Shown one piece after another: positions 9,223-16,464 of a DNA stretch of 64,000 nucleotides. The notes beneath the pieces were generated by a model. That model was not told where the DNA came from. It made no database searches and worked only from the letters and a program-made list of their open reading frames with translations. Numbering within the stretch: the stretch's first letter is position 1; each line of letters starts with the position of its first letter. This DNA is from Paenibacillus terrigena DSM 21567 (lineage in GTDB: Bacteria > Bacillota > Bacilli > Paenibacillales > Paenibacillaceae). A program made the translations under genes and the position numbers. The stretch is from the NCBI RefSeq assembly GCF_000374845.1, contig NZ_KB895414.1, positions 248,001 through 312,000 of the forward strand. Reading direction: 5' to 3'.

Positions 9223-10212
9223 TTACCCACTGAACACCAAGGCGCTCAATTGGTCCATTATGTCCTCTTCTTGCACAAAGTCATGATTTGCGAGCAATAC
9301 GAGCAGGATCCGCTCTTCAGGATAACGTCTGATCTTGCACCAATACCCAGGCAGCCAACCTTTATGCTCAGCGTATTTCGGATAGATGTTCCAGCCGTAT
9401 CCATAATGGTGGCTGTCGCTCACGTGTGCGTGCGGGGTGAACATCTGCCGGATGGATTCGGAGGATACCAGCTTTTCCGTGTACAGGCCTTGGTCCCACT
9501 TCAGCAGATCGCAGGCCGTAGAATAGAGATCTCCGGACGCCATGACGGTCCCGAGATCATAATACATCGCCGGAACGATGTCCCCTTCAACCGTACTATA
9601 GCCGTCTGATCGATGCTTCACGAATTTCGTGTGTGAATCGCAGCCGGTATCGTTCATCCCAAGCGGCTCGAAAATATGCTGGCGGAGGTACCGCTCATAC
9701 GACAAACCGGTGACCGCTTCAATGATATAGGCAAGCATCGTATACCCGCAATTCCCGTATTTCCACCCCTCCCCTGGGGCGAAAAAGGGCGGCAAATCCT
9801 TGTACAACCCAATAAAACCTGGTTTATCGTAAGACAACTTTTCCAAATGTCCCGTAAATTGAGGTACGTCTTCAATATCACGAATACCGGACGTATGCGT
9901 TAGCAGGTGATGCAATGTGATACGTTCGTCCAACTCAGGGTATTCCGGCAAATACGTTCGTAATCTGTCCTGAAGCGAAAGGGAGCCTTGCTCCGCTAAC
10001 TGCAGTACCGCCAAGGCCGTGAACGCTTTGGTTAGCGAGGCGATCCGGAATTTGGATCCGATCCGGTTCGGAACCTCGTGCTCTCGGTTCGCGAGTCCGA
10101 AAGCTTCCTTGTAAAGGATATCTCCTTCTTTCGCTGCGAGTACCGTGCCACTGAAATGATTTTCTTCCGCGAATCGATGCATCAGATCCGAGAACTTATT
10201 CTGCAAATGCAT
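9223..10212 (-). CDS. Serine hydrolase of the class C beta-lactamase / penicillin-binding family
   Basis: A 329-residue protein with the catalytic SxxK motif (S59-L-T-K62) and a Tyr-x-Asn motif (Y152-G-N154) of the PF00144 family. Members include esterases, D-aminopeptidases and beta-lactamase-like enzymes, so the substrate cannot be assigned. The ATG at 10212 follows AGGGGAGGGG by 5 bases. The longer frame, open to 10266, would overlap the upstream gene and was rejected. No signal peptide is seen. It is the last gene of the ugp-like operon, so a role in cleaving a phospholipid-derived or cell-envelope ester is possible but unproven. Confidence 0.85.
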   Translation of the reverse strand: MHLQNKFSDLMHRFAEENHFSGTVLAAKEGDILYKEAFGLANREHEVPNRIGSKFRIASLTKAFTALAVLQLAEQGSLSLQDRLRTYLPEYPELDERITLHHLLTHTSGIRDIEDVPQFTGHLEKLSYDKPGFIGLYKDLPPFFAPGEGWKYGNCGYTMLAYIIEAVTGLSYERYLRQHIFEPLGMNDTGCDSHTKFVKHRSDGYSTVEGDIVPAMYYDLGTVMASGDLYSTACDLLKWDQGLYTEKLVSSESIRQMFTPHAHVSDSHHYGYGWNIYPKYAEHKGWLPGYWCKIRRYPEERILLVLLANHDFVQEEDIMDQLSALVFSG

Positions 10213-10231
10213 GTTGTCCCCTCCCCTACAG

Positions 10232-11227
10232 TCATTTAGTACTCCAATCTTTTTCCGTGATGACATTCATTTCTTTGCCGTCAGACGTAATCAAGATATT
10301 GCCATGCAGTCCCGTAACATATACCTTCACATCATTATTCTCGTAACGCTTGACGATATCCGACGACTGAAGAATATTGCTGCTGATAATGGCGATTTGC
10401 GGAGATACCGCTTTAACAAAAGAAGGTGATGATGACGTCTTATTCCCATGATGCGGCACGTGCATCATATCCGCCTTCAAAGCCTGTGCCTTGCTATCGA
10501 CCAATTGATATTCACGCTCCTTGTAAATATCACCTGTGAACAAGAATGTTTTTTCCTTGTAGGTTAATTTCAAGACCATCGCTTGATTGTTGACCTCAGC
10601 AAAACTGAACCGTTTAACTGCACCCGGCAGCGCGCCTTTTGGCGGATTCAGCACTTCAACCGAGACATCCTTGCCGAGATGGAACGTTGCCCCATCCTCC
10701 AAATATTCGATTTTGACCTTTTTCTCCTGCAGCGCTTGAACGGCATTGCGGTATGCGTTCGAATCATACGGCAAATTCTCCATCACCATGGTGGAGATCT
10801 CCTTGGACTGCAGCACCGCTGCGAACCCGCCGATATGATCGGCATGCGGATGCGTATTTACAGCCACGTCAATTTTCTCAATGCCAAGCTTATCCAAATA
10901 CTTCACGACTTGTGAACCAACCTGAGGGATCCCCGCGTCGATCAGCATGGTTTTACCGTCCGGCGTCTCAATCAGAATGCTGTCTCCGGTGTCTTCCGCC
11001 GATTGCAAATCAAAGTAACGAATCGTCAGTTGATCTTGGTATTTGGCAGCATCGAATATGTCATTCGTTCTCGAAGCCTCCTGTTTAACTTGAACAACAG
11101 GCTCGACCTGCACTGGATTAGTAGAATCGGTATGGTTTGTTGAACATCCCGATAGAAGTAATAAAGCAGCCATACCCAGGACAGCAGCATTTTTCACCAG
11201 CCGTAGCCATTTATCTAAGCTGAACAT
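10232..11227 (-). CDS. Metallo-beta-lactamase-fold lipoprotein (ComEC C-terminal-like)
   Basis: The protein starts with a lipoprotein signal ending LLLLSGC (Cys28), then a metallo-beta-lactamase hydrolase domain with HxHxDH at H126, H128, D130 and H131. It resembles the extracellular domain of ComEC/Rec2 and related lipid-anchored phosphodiesterases or nucleases. Such a domain outside the membrane could cleave phosphodiesters, which fits the neighbouring glycerophosphate genes, but this is inference. The ATG at 11227 has GAGAGGAG 8 bases before it; the ATG at 11248 overlaps that site and the stop of the permease gene. Co-transcribed with the ugp-like permeases. Confidence 0.85.
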   Translation of the reverse strand: MFSLDKWLRLVKNAAVLGMAALLLLSGCSTNHTDSTNPVQVEPVVQVKQEASRTNDIFDAAKYQDQLTIRYFDLQSAEDTGDSILIETPDGKTMLIDAGIPQVGSQVVKYLDKLGIEKIDVAVNTHPHADHIGGFAAVLQSKEISTMVMENLPYDSNAYRNAVQALQEKKVKIEYLEDGATFHLGKDVSVEVLNPPKGALPGAVKRFSFAEVNNQAMVLKLTYKEKTFLFTGDIYKEREYQLVDSKAQALKADMMHVPHHGNKTSSSPSFVKAVSPQIAIISSNILQSSDIVKRYENNDVKVYVTGLHGNILITSDGKEMNVITEKDWSTK

Positions 11228-11247
11228 CCATTTCACTCCTCTCGGCA

Positions 11248-12081
11248 TTACTTAAAGGTAGAATGGGACATCGCAGAAACGATATATTTCTGCGCAAAAA
11301 CGAACAGAATTACGATCGGAGCAATGACGATGACACTGCCTGCCATCAGCAAATGCCAGTTCAGCATTTCCGAACCGCCTACCGAATTCTTGAGCATGGC
11401 GATCCCTACCGTCAGCACGCGCATATCATTCGTATTCGTCATGATGAGCGGCCAGAAATACGAGTTCCAGCTGCCAATGAACTTCAGAATAATGACCGTC
11501 ACCACCGTCGGCATCGCCATCGGCACGAGGATGCGGTAGATGATATGAAGCCGATTCGAGCCATCCACCCTTGCCGCCTCCAGCACATCGTTGTTAAGTG
11601 ACTTAAATGTTTGGCGTAGGAGGAAAATACTATAGGCCGAAACACCGTTCGGAATGATCAATGCTAGAAACGTATTCAACCATCCCAGCTTCGCCATCAT
11701 CACATACACAGGCACGAACGTGACCTGATCCGGCACGATCAACGCTGCAATGACGAAGAAGAACCATTTATCCCTGCCCCAGAAGTTCCCTTTGGCGAAA
11801 GCATATGCGGCCAGCAAACTTATATTCAATTGCAGAAAAACAATACCGACCGTTTGAATCAGCGTATTAAGCGCATATCTCCCGAACGGTGCCGCGCGAA
11901 ACGCATCTCGATAATTTTCCCACGCCAGCCGCTCCGGCCAGAAGGTCGGGATCGCCGCCTTCAATTCATCCGGGGATTTCAAGGAAGTAATCAGCAGCCA
12001 GTACATCGGAAAAAACATCAGCAGTGTTATCAGGATCGCCACCGTATATCTCGTCGTTATGAGTAGTCCTTTAGTCGACAT
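11248..12081 (-). CDS. CUT1 ABC permease, UgpE/MalG type
   Basis: A 277-residue six-helix permease. The EAA loop is VLEAARVDGSNRLHIIYRIL. It pairs with the UgpA-like permease at 12093-13007 and the lipoprotein at 13137-14459. The ATG at 12081 follows AGGAG. The nearby GDPD and glpP genes suggest import of glycerol-3-phosphate or glycerophosphodiesters rather than a plain sugar. The substrate assignment is inferred from context. Confidence 0.9.
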   Translation of the reverse strand: MSTKGLLITTRYTVAILITLLMFFPMYWLLITSLKSPDELKAAIPTFWPERLAWENYRDAFRAAPFGRYALNTLIQTVGIVFLQLNISLLAAYAFAKGNFWGRDKWFFFVIAALIVPDQVTFVPVYVMMAKLGWLNTFLALIIPNGVSAYSIFLLRQTFKSLNNDVLEAARVDGSNRLHIIYRILVPMAMPTVVTVIILKFIGSWNSYFWPLIMTNTNDMRVLTVGIAMLKNSVGGSEMLNWHLLMAGSVIVIAPIVILFVFAQKYIVSAMSHSTFK

Positions 12082-12092
12082 CTGTTGATCTC

Positions 12093-13007
12093 CTATCCTT
12101 CATAATGTACCTTCCGCTTGGACAGCGAAAATTGAACGAACGTAAAGAAAATAATGATAAAGAAGAAAATAATAACAAGTGCAGACGCCTTGCCCGCTTT
12201 GAATTGCACGAACGCCATTTCGTAGATCCACATGACCATCACCTTCGTTGATCCTAACGGACCGCCACCCGTCATCACACTCACAGACTGGAAAACCTGC
12301 ATCGAAGAAATAAAGGAGGTGATGATGAGAAATAGGGTTGTTGGCGAGAGAAGCGGAATCGTAATGTGAATAAGCTGCCTCCATTTACTAGCCCCATCGA
12401 TGCTGGAAGCCTCGTAATATTCCGTCGGAATGCTGCGTAAGCCGGCAATGAAAATAATCATCACAAACCCGACGCCCTTCCACACCGACACACTCACGAC
12501 AGACCATAACGCCGTGGACGTATCATTCAGCCAAAAGACCTTGTCGATGCCGAACACCTCGAGCGCCTTATTCAGCACACCGTATTCCGGATTCAGAATC
12601 CAGACGAACACCATCGATGCTATGACCATCGAAATGTAATAGGGCATAAATATGAGCAATCGCATGGCACCGAATGCCTTGGATCGATGGTTGAACAGCA
12701 AGGCCATCCCCAAACCGATCAACAACGATAGTGCCACATCCAGAACCGTGTATGTGAACGTAATCTTGAGCACGCGATAAAATTGATCGTCTTTTAACAA
12801 CCGCTCGTAGTTCAGTAAACCAACGAATTTTTTAATCGGCTTGATTAAATCCCAATTGGTCAGACTGATATAAAATGATGATATGAGCGGGAAATATGTA
12901 AAAATCGCCAACAGCAGCAATGCCGGCAAAGCTAGAGAAAAATCCTTCCACTTCTCGAGCGTACTAAAGCTTAGCAATCTTTTCTTCGGCGTGAGTTGTC
13001 CACTCAT
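12093..13007 (-). CDS. CUT1 ABC permease, UgpA/MalF type
   Basis: An approximately 304-residue permease with EAA loop YEASSIDGASKWRQLIHITI. The frame is open to an ATG at 13013, but GGAGGG abuts that codon. The ATG at 13007 lies 6 bases after it and is the better start. It lies 11 bases before the UgpE-like gene and 130 bases after the binding-protein gene, with a hairpin in that gap. Confidence 0.9.
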   Translation of the reverse strand: MSGQLTPKKRLLSFSTLEKWKDFSLALPALLLLAIFTYFPLISSFYISLTNWDLIKPIKKFVGLLNYERLLKDDQFYRVLKITFTYTVLDVALSLLIGLGMALLFNHRSKAFGAMRLLIFMPYYISMVIASMVFVWILNPEYGVLNKALEVFGIDKVFWLNDTSTALWSVVSVSVWKGVGFVMIIFIAGLRSIPTEYYEASSIDGASKWRQLIHITIPLLSPTTLFLIITSFISSMQVFQSVSVMTGGGPLGSTKVMVMWIYEMAFVQFKAGKASALVIIFFFIIIFFTFVQFSLSKRKVHYEG

Positions 13008-13063
13008 TCTCATCCCTCCATCCCATGAAGTGTAGTTCGTTCAAACATCAGTCATATAAGCAC

Positions 13064-13093
13064 AGGAGAGGAGAGACCCATGTCTCTCCTCCT
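13064..13093 (-). other. Intercistronic mRNA hairpin between binding-protein and permease genes
   Basis: An inverted repeat with AGGAGAGGAGAGAC and GTCTCTCCTCCT arms lies in the 130-base gap after the binding-protein stop. There is no U tract. Such hairpins commonly protect the binding-protein message and give it higher expression than the permeases. Confidence 0.6.
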
Positions 13094-13136
13094 GCCGAAT
13101 GAACCGTCGATAATAGCGATAACGCAGCAGGTAGGA

Positions 13137-14459
13137 TTACTTCGTTGCGTATTCCGCCAATACATCATTCATCTGTTTGGCCGCTTCCTTGAAGGACGCT
13201 TCGACATCCGCGTTCTCAAGAACGACCTTGCCTAATGCTTGCACATAGAACTCGCTGACTTCGTCGTATGCCGGGTGCTGATCACGAGGCATCACGTTGT
13301 CGAAGTTATCGAACACAGCTTTATATTGCGGATATTTCGAGAAGTATTGTTTGCCTTCCTCGGATTCGATCGCCGACTTGCGAGTTGGCAGGTAACCGGT
13401 AAACTCCGCCCACTTGATATTGTTCTCGGGTGCCGTCATAAACTGTACGAATTTCCATGCTGCTTCTTTTTCTTTCTCCGATGCCATATCCATCACGGCA
13501 ATACCGGCCCCGCCAATTTGCGAGATACGCTTCTTATCACCTGGCAAGAAGGACACACCAACTTCGAATTTTGCTTTTTCCATATACCATTTGATCAACG
13601 CGGATGTGTGCTCCACCATGCCGATTTTACCGTCGAAGAACATCTGCCGCATTGTATCGGAAGCGCCTTTGCCGTAGCCGATATGCATGTAGCCTTTGTC
13701 TTTCCACTCTTTGAACTTATTCATGAACTTCATGCTGTCCGGCTGATCGATGGCAGACATGTTATCCTGAGTCAATACCGATCCACCGCCATTCATAATC
13801 CACGGGTCATAATACCACGAGGACCAGCCCGGTACGGAAAATGCAAAGCGCGTTGTCTTATTGCCTTCTTTCTTTGTCAGCTTCTGAGCGAACGCCTCAA
13901 TTTCGTCCCATGATTGCGGAGGGGTAACACCTTCTTTGTCAAACATCGTTTTGTTGTATACGAATACCGACGTACTGACGATAAGCGGCAAGCCGTATTG
14001 CTTGTCTTGATAGTTATAAGCCTTCAGCATCCCTGTGGAAAAGTCAGCCGTATCCATCTTATCGCGAGCGATGTAAGGCGATAAATCCGCCAACATGCCG
14101 CTTTCGGAGAAGTTCGGAACTTTCGCCACTTCAACGTTCGTCACGGCTGGAACTTGCTTAGCAGCAACGGCAGCCATCAGCTTCTGCTGCAGCTCGTCAT
14201 AATCGCCTTGGAATACCGGTTCAACCGTAATGTACGGGTATTTCTTATTAAACTCCTTGATCATGTAGTCAAGTCCCGCCGTTTGATCTTCATCATGACT
14301 ATGCCAATATTGAATCTTAATCGGTGTCGTATCCTCTTGAGCCGGTGCGGGCGGAACCGTCGTTGCTTCCTCCTTCGCCTGGCTCTTGGAACAACCAACG
14401 GCTGATGTGACAGTCATCATCAACAGAGTTACGAGCAACAACCACTGCTTCATTTTCAC
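13137..14459 (-). CDS. Solute-binding lipoprotein, UgpB-like
   Basis: A 440-residue lipoprotein with lipobox SAVGC (Cys23) and a family 1 solute-binding fold. The GGAGIAVM and GYLPTRKS stretches and the overall size resemble the UgpB/glycerol-3-phosphate group. The GTG at 14459 follows GAGGAG by 8 bases and is preferred to the ATG two codons later. It is the first gene of the ugp-like operon and is preceded by a leader with a terminator-like hairpin and a PhoP-box-like array. The ligand is likely glycerol-3-phosphate or a glycerophosphodiester, inferred from neighbours glpP and GDPD. Confidence 0.87.
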   Translation of the reverse strand: MKMKQWLLLVTLLMMTVTSAVGCSKSQAKEEATTVPPAPAQEDTTPIKIQYWHSHDEDQTAGLDYMIKEFNKKYPYITVEPVFQGDYDELQQKLMAAVAAKQVPAVTNVEVAKVPNFSESGMLADLSPYIARDKMDTADFSTGMLKAYNYQDKQYGLPLIVSTSVFVYNKTMFDKEGVTPPQSWDEIEAFAQKLTKKEGNKTTRFAFSVPGWSSWYYDPWIMNGGGSVLTQDNMSAIDQPDSMKFMNKFKEWKDKGYMHIGYGKGASDTMRQMFFDGKIGMVEHTSALIKWYMEKAKFEVGVSFLPGDKKRISQIGGAGIAVMDMASEKEKEAAWKFVQFMTAPENNIKWAEFTGYLPTRKSAIESEEGKQYFSKYPQYKAVFDNFDNVMPRDQHPAYDEVSEFYVQALGKVVLENADVEASFKEAAKQMNDVLAEYATK

Positions 14460-14564
14460 GGGTAAATCTCCTCTCAGAAATGGGGTTTATGTATGAGTAA
14501 CGTCGAATTGACGTTCATCATTGATATAGGAATAAAAGGAAAACAGCAAAAAGAGACAACGAAC

Positions 14565-14634
14565 AAAAAGCCCTGAGCAATAATCTTTCTAACACCGAAG
14601 CGCAAAGAAGAAGATTATCGGCCCGTAGGGTTTT
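14565..14634 (-). terminator. Attenuator-like hairpin in the leader of the ugp-like operon
   Basis: On the minus strand the outer stem pairs AACCCT with AGGGCTT, the inner stem pairs ATAATCTT with AAGATTAT, and the top carries a C(UUCG)G tetraloop. Five T follow at 14565-14569. The structure lies about 105 bases before the binding-protein start, where it would stop transcription unless antiterminated. GlpP is the obvious candidate antiterminator. Confidence 0.7.
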
Positions 14635-14647
14635 CTCATTGTCTCTG
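14628..14647 (-). promoter_or_regulatory. CAGAGA leader element, copy 2 (candidate GlpP RNA target)
   Basis: The minus strand reads CAGAGACAATGAGAAAACCC directly into the hairpin. A very similar element lies at 15772-15791 in front of the hairpin preceding the GDPD gene. Known GlpP proteins bind leader RNA near a terminator in glp genes, so a shared element before both hairpins is a good candidate target. Confidence 0.6.
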
Positions 14648-14703
14648 CCCTTATATCCCGATCGAATCATGTGGATTCACTATTCAATTCCATATTTCTA
14701 CTA

Positions 14704-14764
14704 TAACAACCATTTGTTAACTCTATCACAATCATTTGTAAATTCTACATTAATTCGTTGTAGA
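14704..14764 (-). promoter_or_regulatory. PhoP-box-like array of six hexamers at exact 11-bp spacing
   Basis: The minus strand carries TCTACA, TTAATG, TTTACA, TTGTGA, TTAACA and TTGTTA, each separated by 5 bases. Bacillus PhoP binds repeats of TT(A/C/T)A(C/T)A with about 5-base spacers. TTTACA and TTAACA match exactly; TCTACA and TTAATG match 5 of 6; TTGTTA and TTGTGA are weaker. The direction suits activation of the ugp-like operon under phosphate starvation. Confidence 0.6.
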
Positions 14765-14827
14765 GGTACACCTAATGTTAGGTTAGAACAGATCAAACAT
14801 AATTGTAAATCTGTTCCAATTACGAAT

Positions 14828-14857
14828 ATAATATTACTATATTATAGAAGATGTCAA
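14828..14857 (-). promoter_or_regulatory. Candidate sigma-A promoter upstream of the ugp-like operon
   Basis: On the minus strand TTGACA (14852-14857) is followed after 18 bases by TATTAT (14828-14833). It would produce a leader of about 360 bases that includes the hexamer array and the hairpin. A second promoter directly after the array is also possible. Confidence 0.5.
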
Positions 14858-14934
14858 TTATTAATTACAAAAAGGAGAATGCTGCAAATAACTCGTATTA
14901 AATAGGAAGCAACGCATAGGGAATTCTCCTAGTC

Positions 14935-15684
14935 TTATGAAGATAAGAGCTGCTTCAACACACCCGGAAAATCCGTTATGATGCCGGATACGCCTTTATC
15001 GATCGCTTGCTGCATCGCATCCTTGGTGTTGATCGTCCACGGATATACCTGCAGGCCGTGGCTTGTAGCACGGAGAATATCTTCTTGGTCAATCAGCTTG
15101 CCATACGGGTGCAGGGCGTAGACCGGTACCCCTATGAGATTAGCTAATTCATGATGATCCACGGCGTTCATGGTATAGAGCAATCCGATTTTCACTTCAG
15201 GTTCGATATGCTTCAATCGACGAAGCGACTTATGGTCAAAGGAAGAAACGACAACTTGAGCCAGCCGATTGCTGTCCCGCAGTAATTGCAGCAGCCTCTC
15301 TTCGATTTGCCCTTCGTACGTTTCTTTGATTTCTACATTGATCATAATGTCTTGTGGTACGAGGTCAAATACCTCTTTAAGGAGAGGAATCCGTTCTCCT
15401 GCATACTTTTCATGAAACCATCGTCCAGCATCGAACTGTTTCAACTCGGTAACGGTCATCTCGCGTATAGCGCCGGAGCCGTCGGTTGTACGGTCGATTG
15501 TACGGTCGTGGCAGACGATCAGTTCGCCATCTTTGGACAGGTGAATATCAAGCTCGATCGCATCGCAGCCTTGCCGAAGGGCAAGTTCAAATGCCGCCAT
15601 CGTGTTCTCAGGCGCTTCGCCTGCAGATCCCCGATGTGCGATAATCAAGGGGGTACGGGTATTCATGGAACTTGGTGATTTCAT
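14935..15684 (-). CDS. Glycerophosphodiester phosphodiesterase (GDPD/UgpQ type)
   Basis: A 249-residue cytoplasmic enzyme that hydrolyses glycerophosphodiesters to glycerol-3-phosphate and an alcohol. The GDPD catalytic pattern is clear: H17-R18 in IIAHRGS, E44 and D46 in IELDIH, and H59 in VCHD. No signal peptide is present, which matches UgpQ and implies substrate import by the neighbouring ABC system. The ATG at 15684 follows AGGAGG. It lies between glpP and the ugp-like operon, and a terminator-like hairpin precedes it, so expression is probably tied to GlpP and glycerol-3-phosphate. Confidence 0.93.
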   Translation of the reverse strand: MKSPSSMNTRTPLIIAHRGSAGEAPENTMAAFELALRQGCDAIELDIHLSKDGELIVCHDRTIDRTTDGSGAIREMTVTELKQFDAGRWFHEKYAGERIPLLKEVFDLVPQDIMINVEIKETYEGQIEERLLQLLRDSNRLAQVVVSSFDHKSLRRLKHIEPEVKIGLLYTMNAVDHHELANLIGVPVYALHPYGKLIDQEDILRATSHGLQVYPWTINTKDAMQQAIDKGVSGIITDFPGVLKQLLSS

Positions 15685-15719
15685 TAGCTATCATCCTCCT
15701 GGTTAAAATTCTATGTGAT

Positions 15720-15778
15720 AAAAACCCCCTTCGGGAAAAGGCACGCTTAAATAAAGCAATGCCTCTCCAAAGGGGGTT
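15720..15778 (-). terminator. Hairpin between glpP and the GDPD gene (terminator or attenuator)
   Basis: The outer arms 15723-15731 and 15770-15778 form AACCCCCTT/AAGGGGGTT, with an inner stem, and T residues follow on the minus strand. It could end the glpP transcript, but its position 36 bases before the GDPD start and the shared leader element suggest a GlpP-controlled attenuator. Confidence 0.75.
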
Positions 15779-15791
15779 CTCTTCATCTCTG
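15772..15791 (-). promoter_or_regulatory. CAGAGA leader element, copy 1 (candidate GlpP RNA target)
   Basis: The minus strand reads CAGAGATGAAGAGAACCCCC leading into the hairpin. It matches the element at 14628-14647 in order and in position relative to the stem. Confidence 0.6.
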
Positions 15792-15826
15792 TCCGCTTTG
15801 AGAGTAACATGATATGAAATATGTAA

Positions 15827-16381
15827 TTACCACAAGTCGCTTCTACCGCACGATACGGCGAGTGCACCCGCCTCCAGCGCATCCATGATTTCCTGATGCG
15901 TTCCGATCAGACCGCCTGCGATGATCGGTAATGGTGTAAGATCCGTCATCCGCCGAATTATCTTAGGCAATAACCCAGGCATAACCTCCACGGCATCCGG
16001 CTGGCATTGCTCGACTGCCTTAATACCTTTGGTTACCGCATTATGATCGATCAGAAAGGTTCGTAGAATGGCCATCAGTTTCATTTCCTTAGCGAACCGG
16101 ATCAAGTGGATCCGCGTCGAGATAATGCCAGTAGGCTTAATGTGCTGCGCCACGTAAGCGACGCCGCTGCGGTCCGCCGCAATACCCTCGATAAATTCCA
16201 TGTGCAGAAAAACATGTTTGCCCGCATCTTTAATCCGGTCGACCATCGGTTTAACATTCATAATCGAACCGACCATCAAAAAAATGATGTTAACCTGGCT
16301 GTTTAAGGCAAGCTCCAGATCTGACTCATTCTGAATTGCAGCAATCGTTTGATGTTCTACCAAATCAACAATGGGATACAT
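15827..16381 (-). CDS. glpP: Glycerol-3-phosphate-responsive antiterminator GlpP
   Basis: A 184-residue RNA-binding antiterminator of the GlpP family with a TIM-barrel-like sequence. The conserved end PIIAGGLIGTHQEIMDALEA and the middle part (HMEFIEGIA, IISTRIH) are characteristic. With bound glycerol-3-phosphate, GlpP in Bacillus prevents termination in glp leader RNAs. Here it heads a locus of GDPD and ugp-like genes, two of which have matching leader hairpins. The ATG at 16381 follows GAGGTGG by 4 bases. Confidence 0.93.
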   Translation of the reverse strand: MYPIVDLVEHQTIAAIQNESDLELALNSQVNIIFLMVGSIMNVKPMVDRIKDAGKHVFLHMEFIEGIAADRSGVAYVAQHIKPTGIISTRIHLIRFAKEMKLMAILRTFLIDHNAVTKGIKAVEQCQPDAVEVMPGLLPKIIRRMTDLTPLPIIAGGLIGTHQEIMDALEAGALAVSCGRSDLW

Positions 16382-16406
16382 GCTGCCACCTCTGTTCTTC
16401 CATTCG

Positions 16407-16423
16407 TTTATCTATTGTAGCAC
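16407..16423 (-). promoter_or_regulatory. Extended -10 promoter of glpP
   Basis: The minus strand has TGCTACAAT, an extended -10, with TACAAT at 16414-16419. The start codon is about 30 bases downstream of it. No strong -35 is seen, which is usual for extended -10 promoters. Confidence 0.5.
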
Positions 16424-16464
16424 GATACAATGCATATTTGACCTGATTTACAATTTTTATATAT

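Larger units (their letters stand above)
14460..14934. other. Long regulatory region upstream of the ugp-like operon
   Basis: This 475-base gap carries no gene. From upstream to downstream on the minus strand it contains a consensus-like promoter (14828-14857), an inverted repeat GAACAGAT/ATCTGTTC, the short palindrome CCTAATGTTAGG (14771-14782), a six-hexamer 11-bp-period array (14704-14764) and an attenuator-like hairpin (14565-14634) with the CAGAGA leader element just before it. Confidence 0.7.

Noticed and set aside
13239-13913. 224-codon plus-strand frame opposite the ugpB-like gene
   Set aside because: Antisense shadow; the minus strand has a lipoprotein signal and conserved fold.
16382-16464. 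PhoP-box in front of glpP
   Set aside because: Hexamers at 11-bp steps can be drawn but none matches TT(A/C/T)A(C/T)A on the coding strand well.
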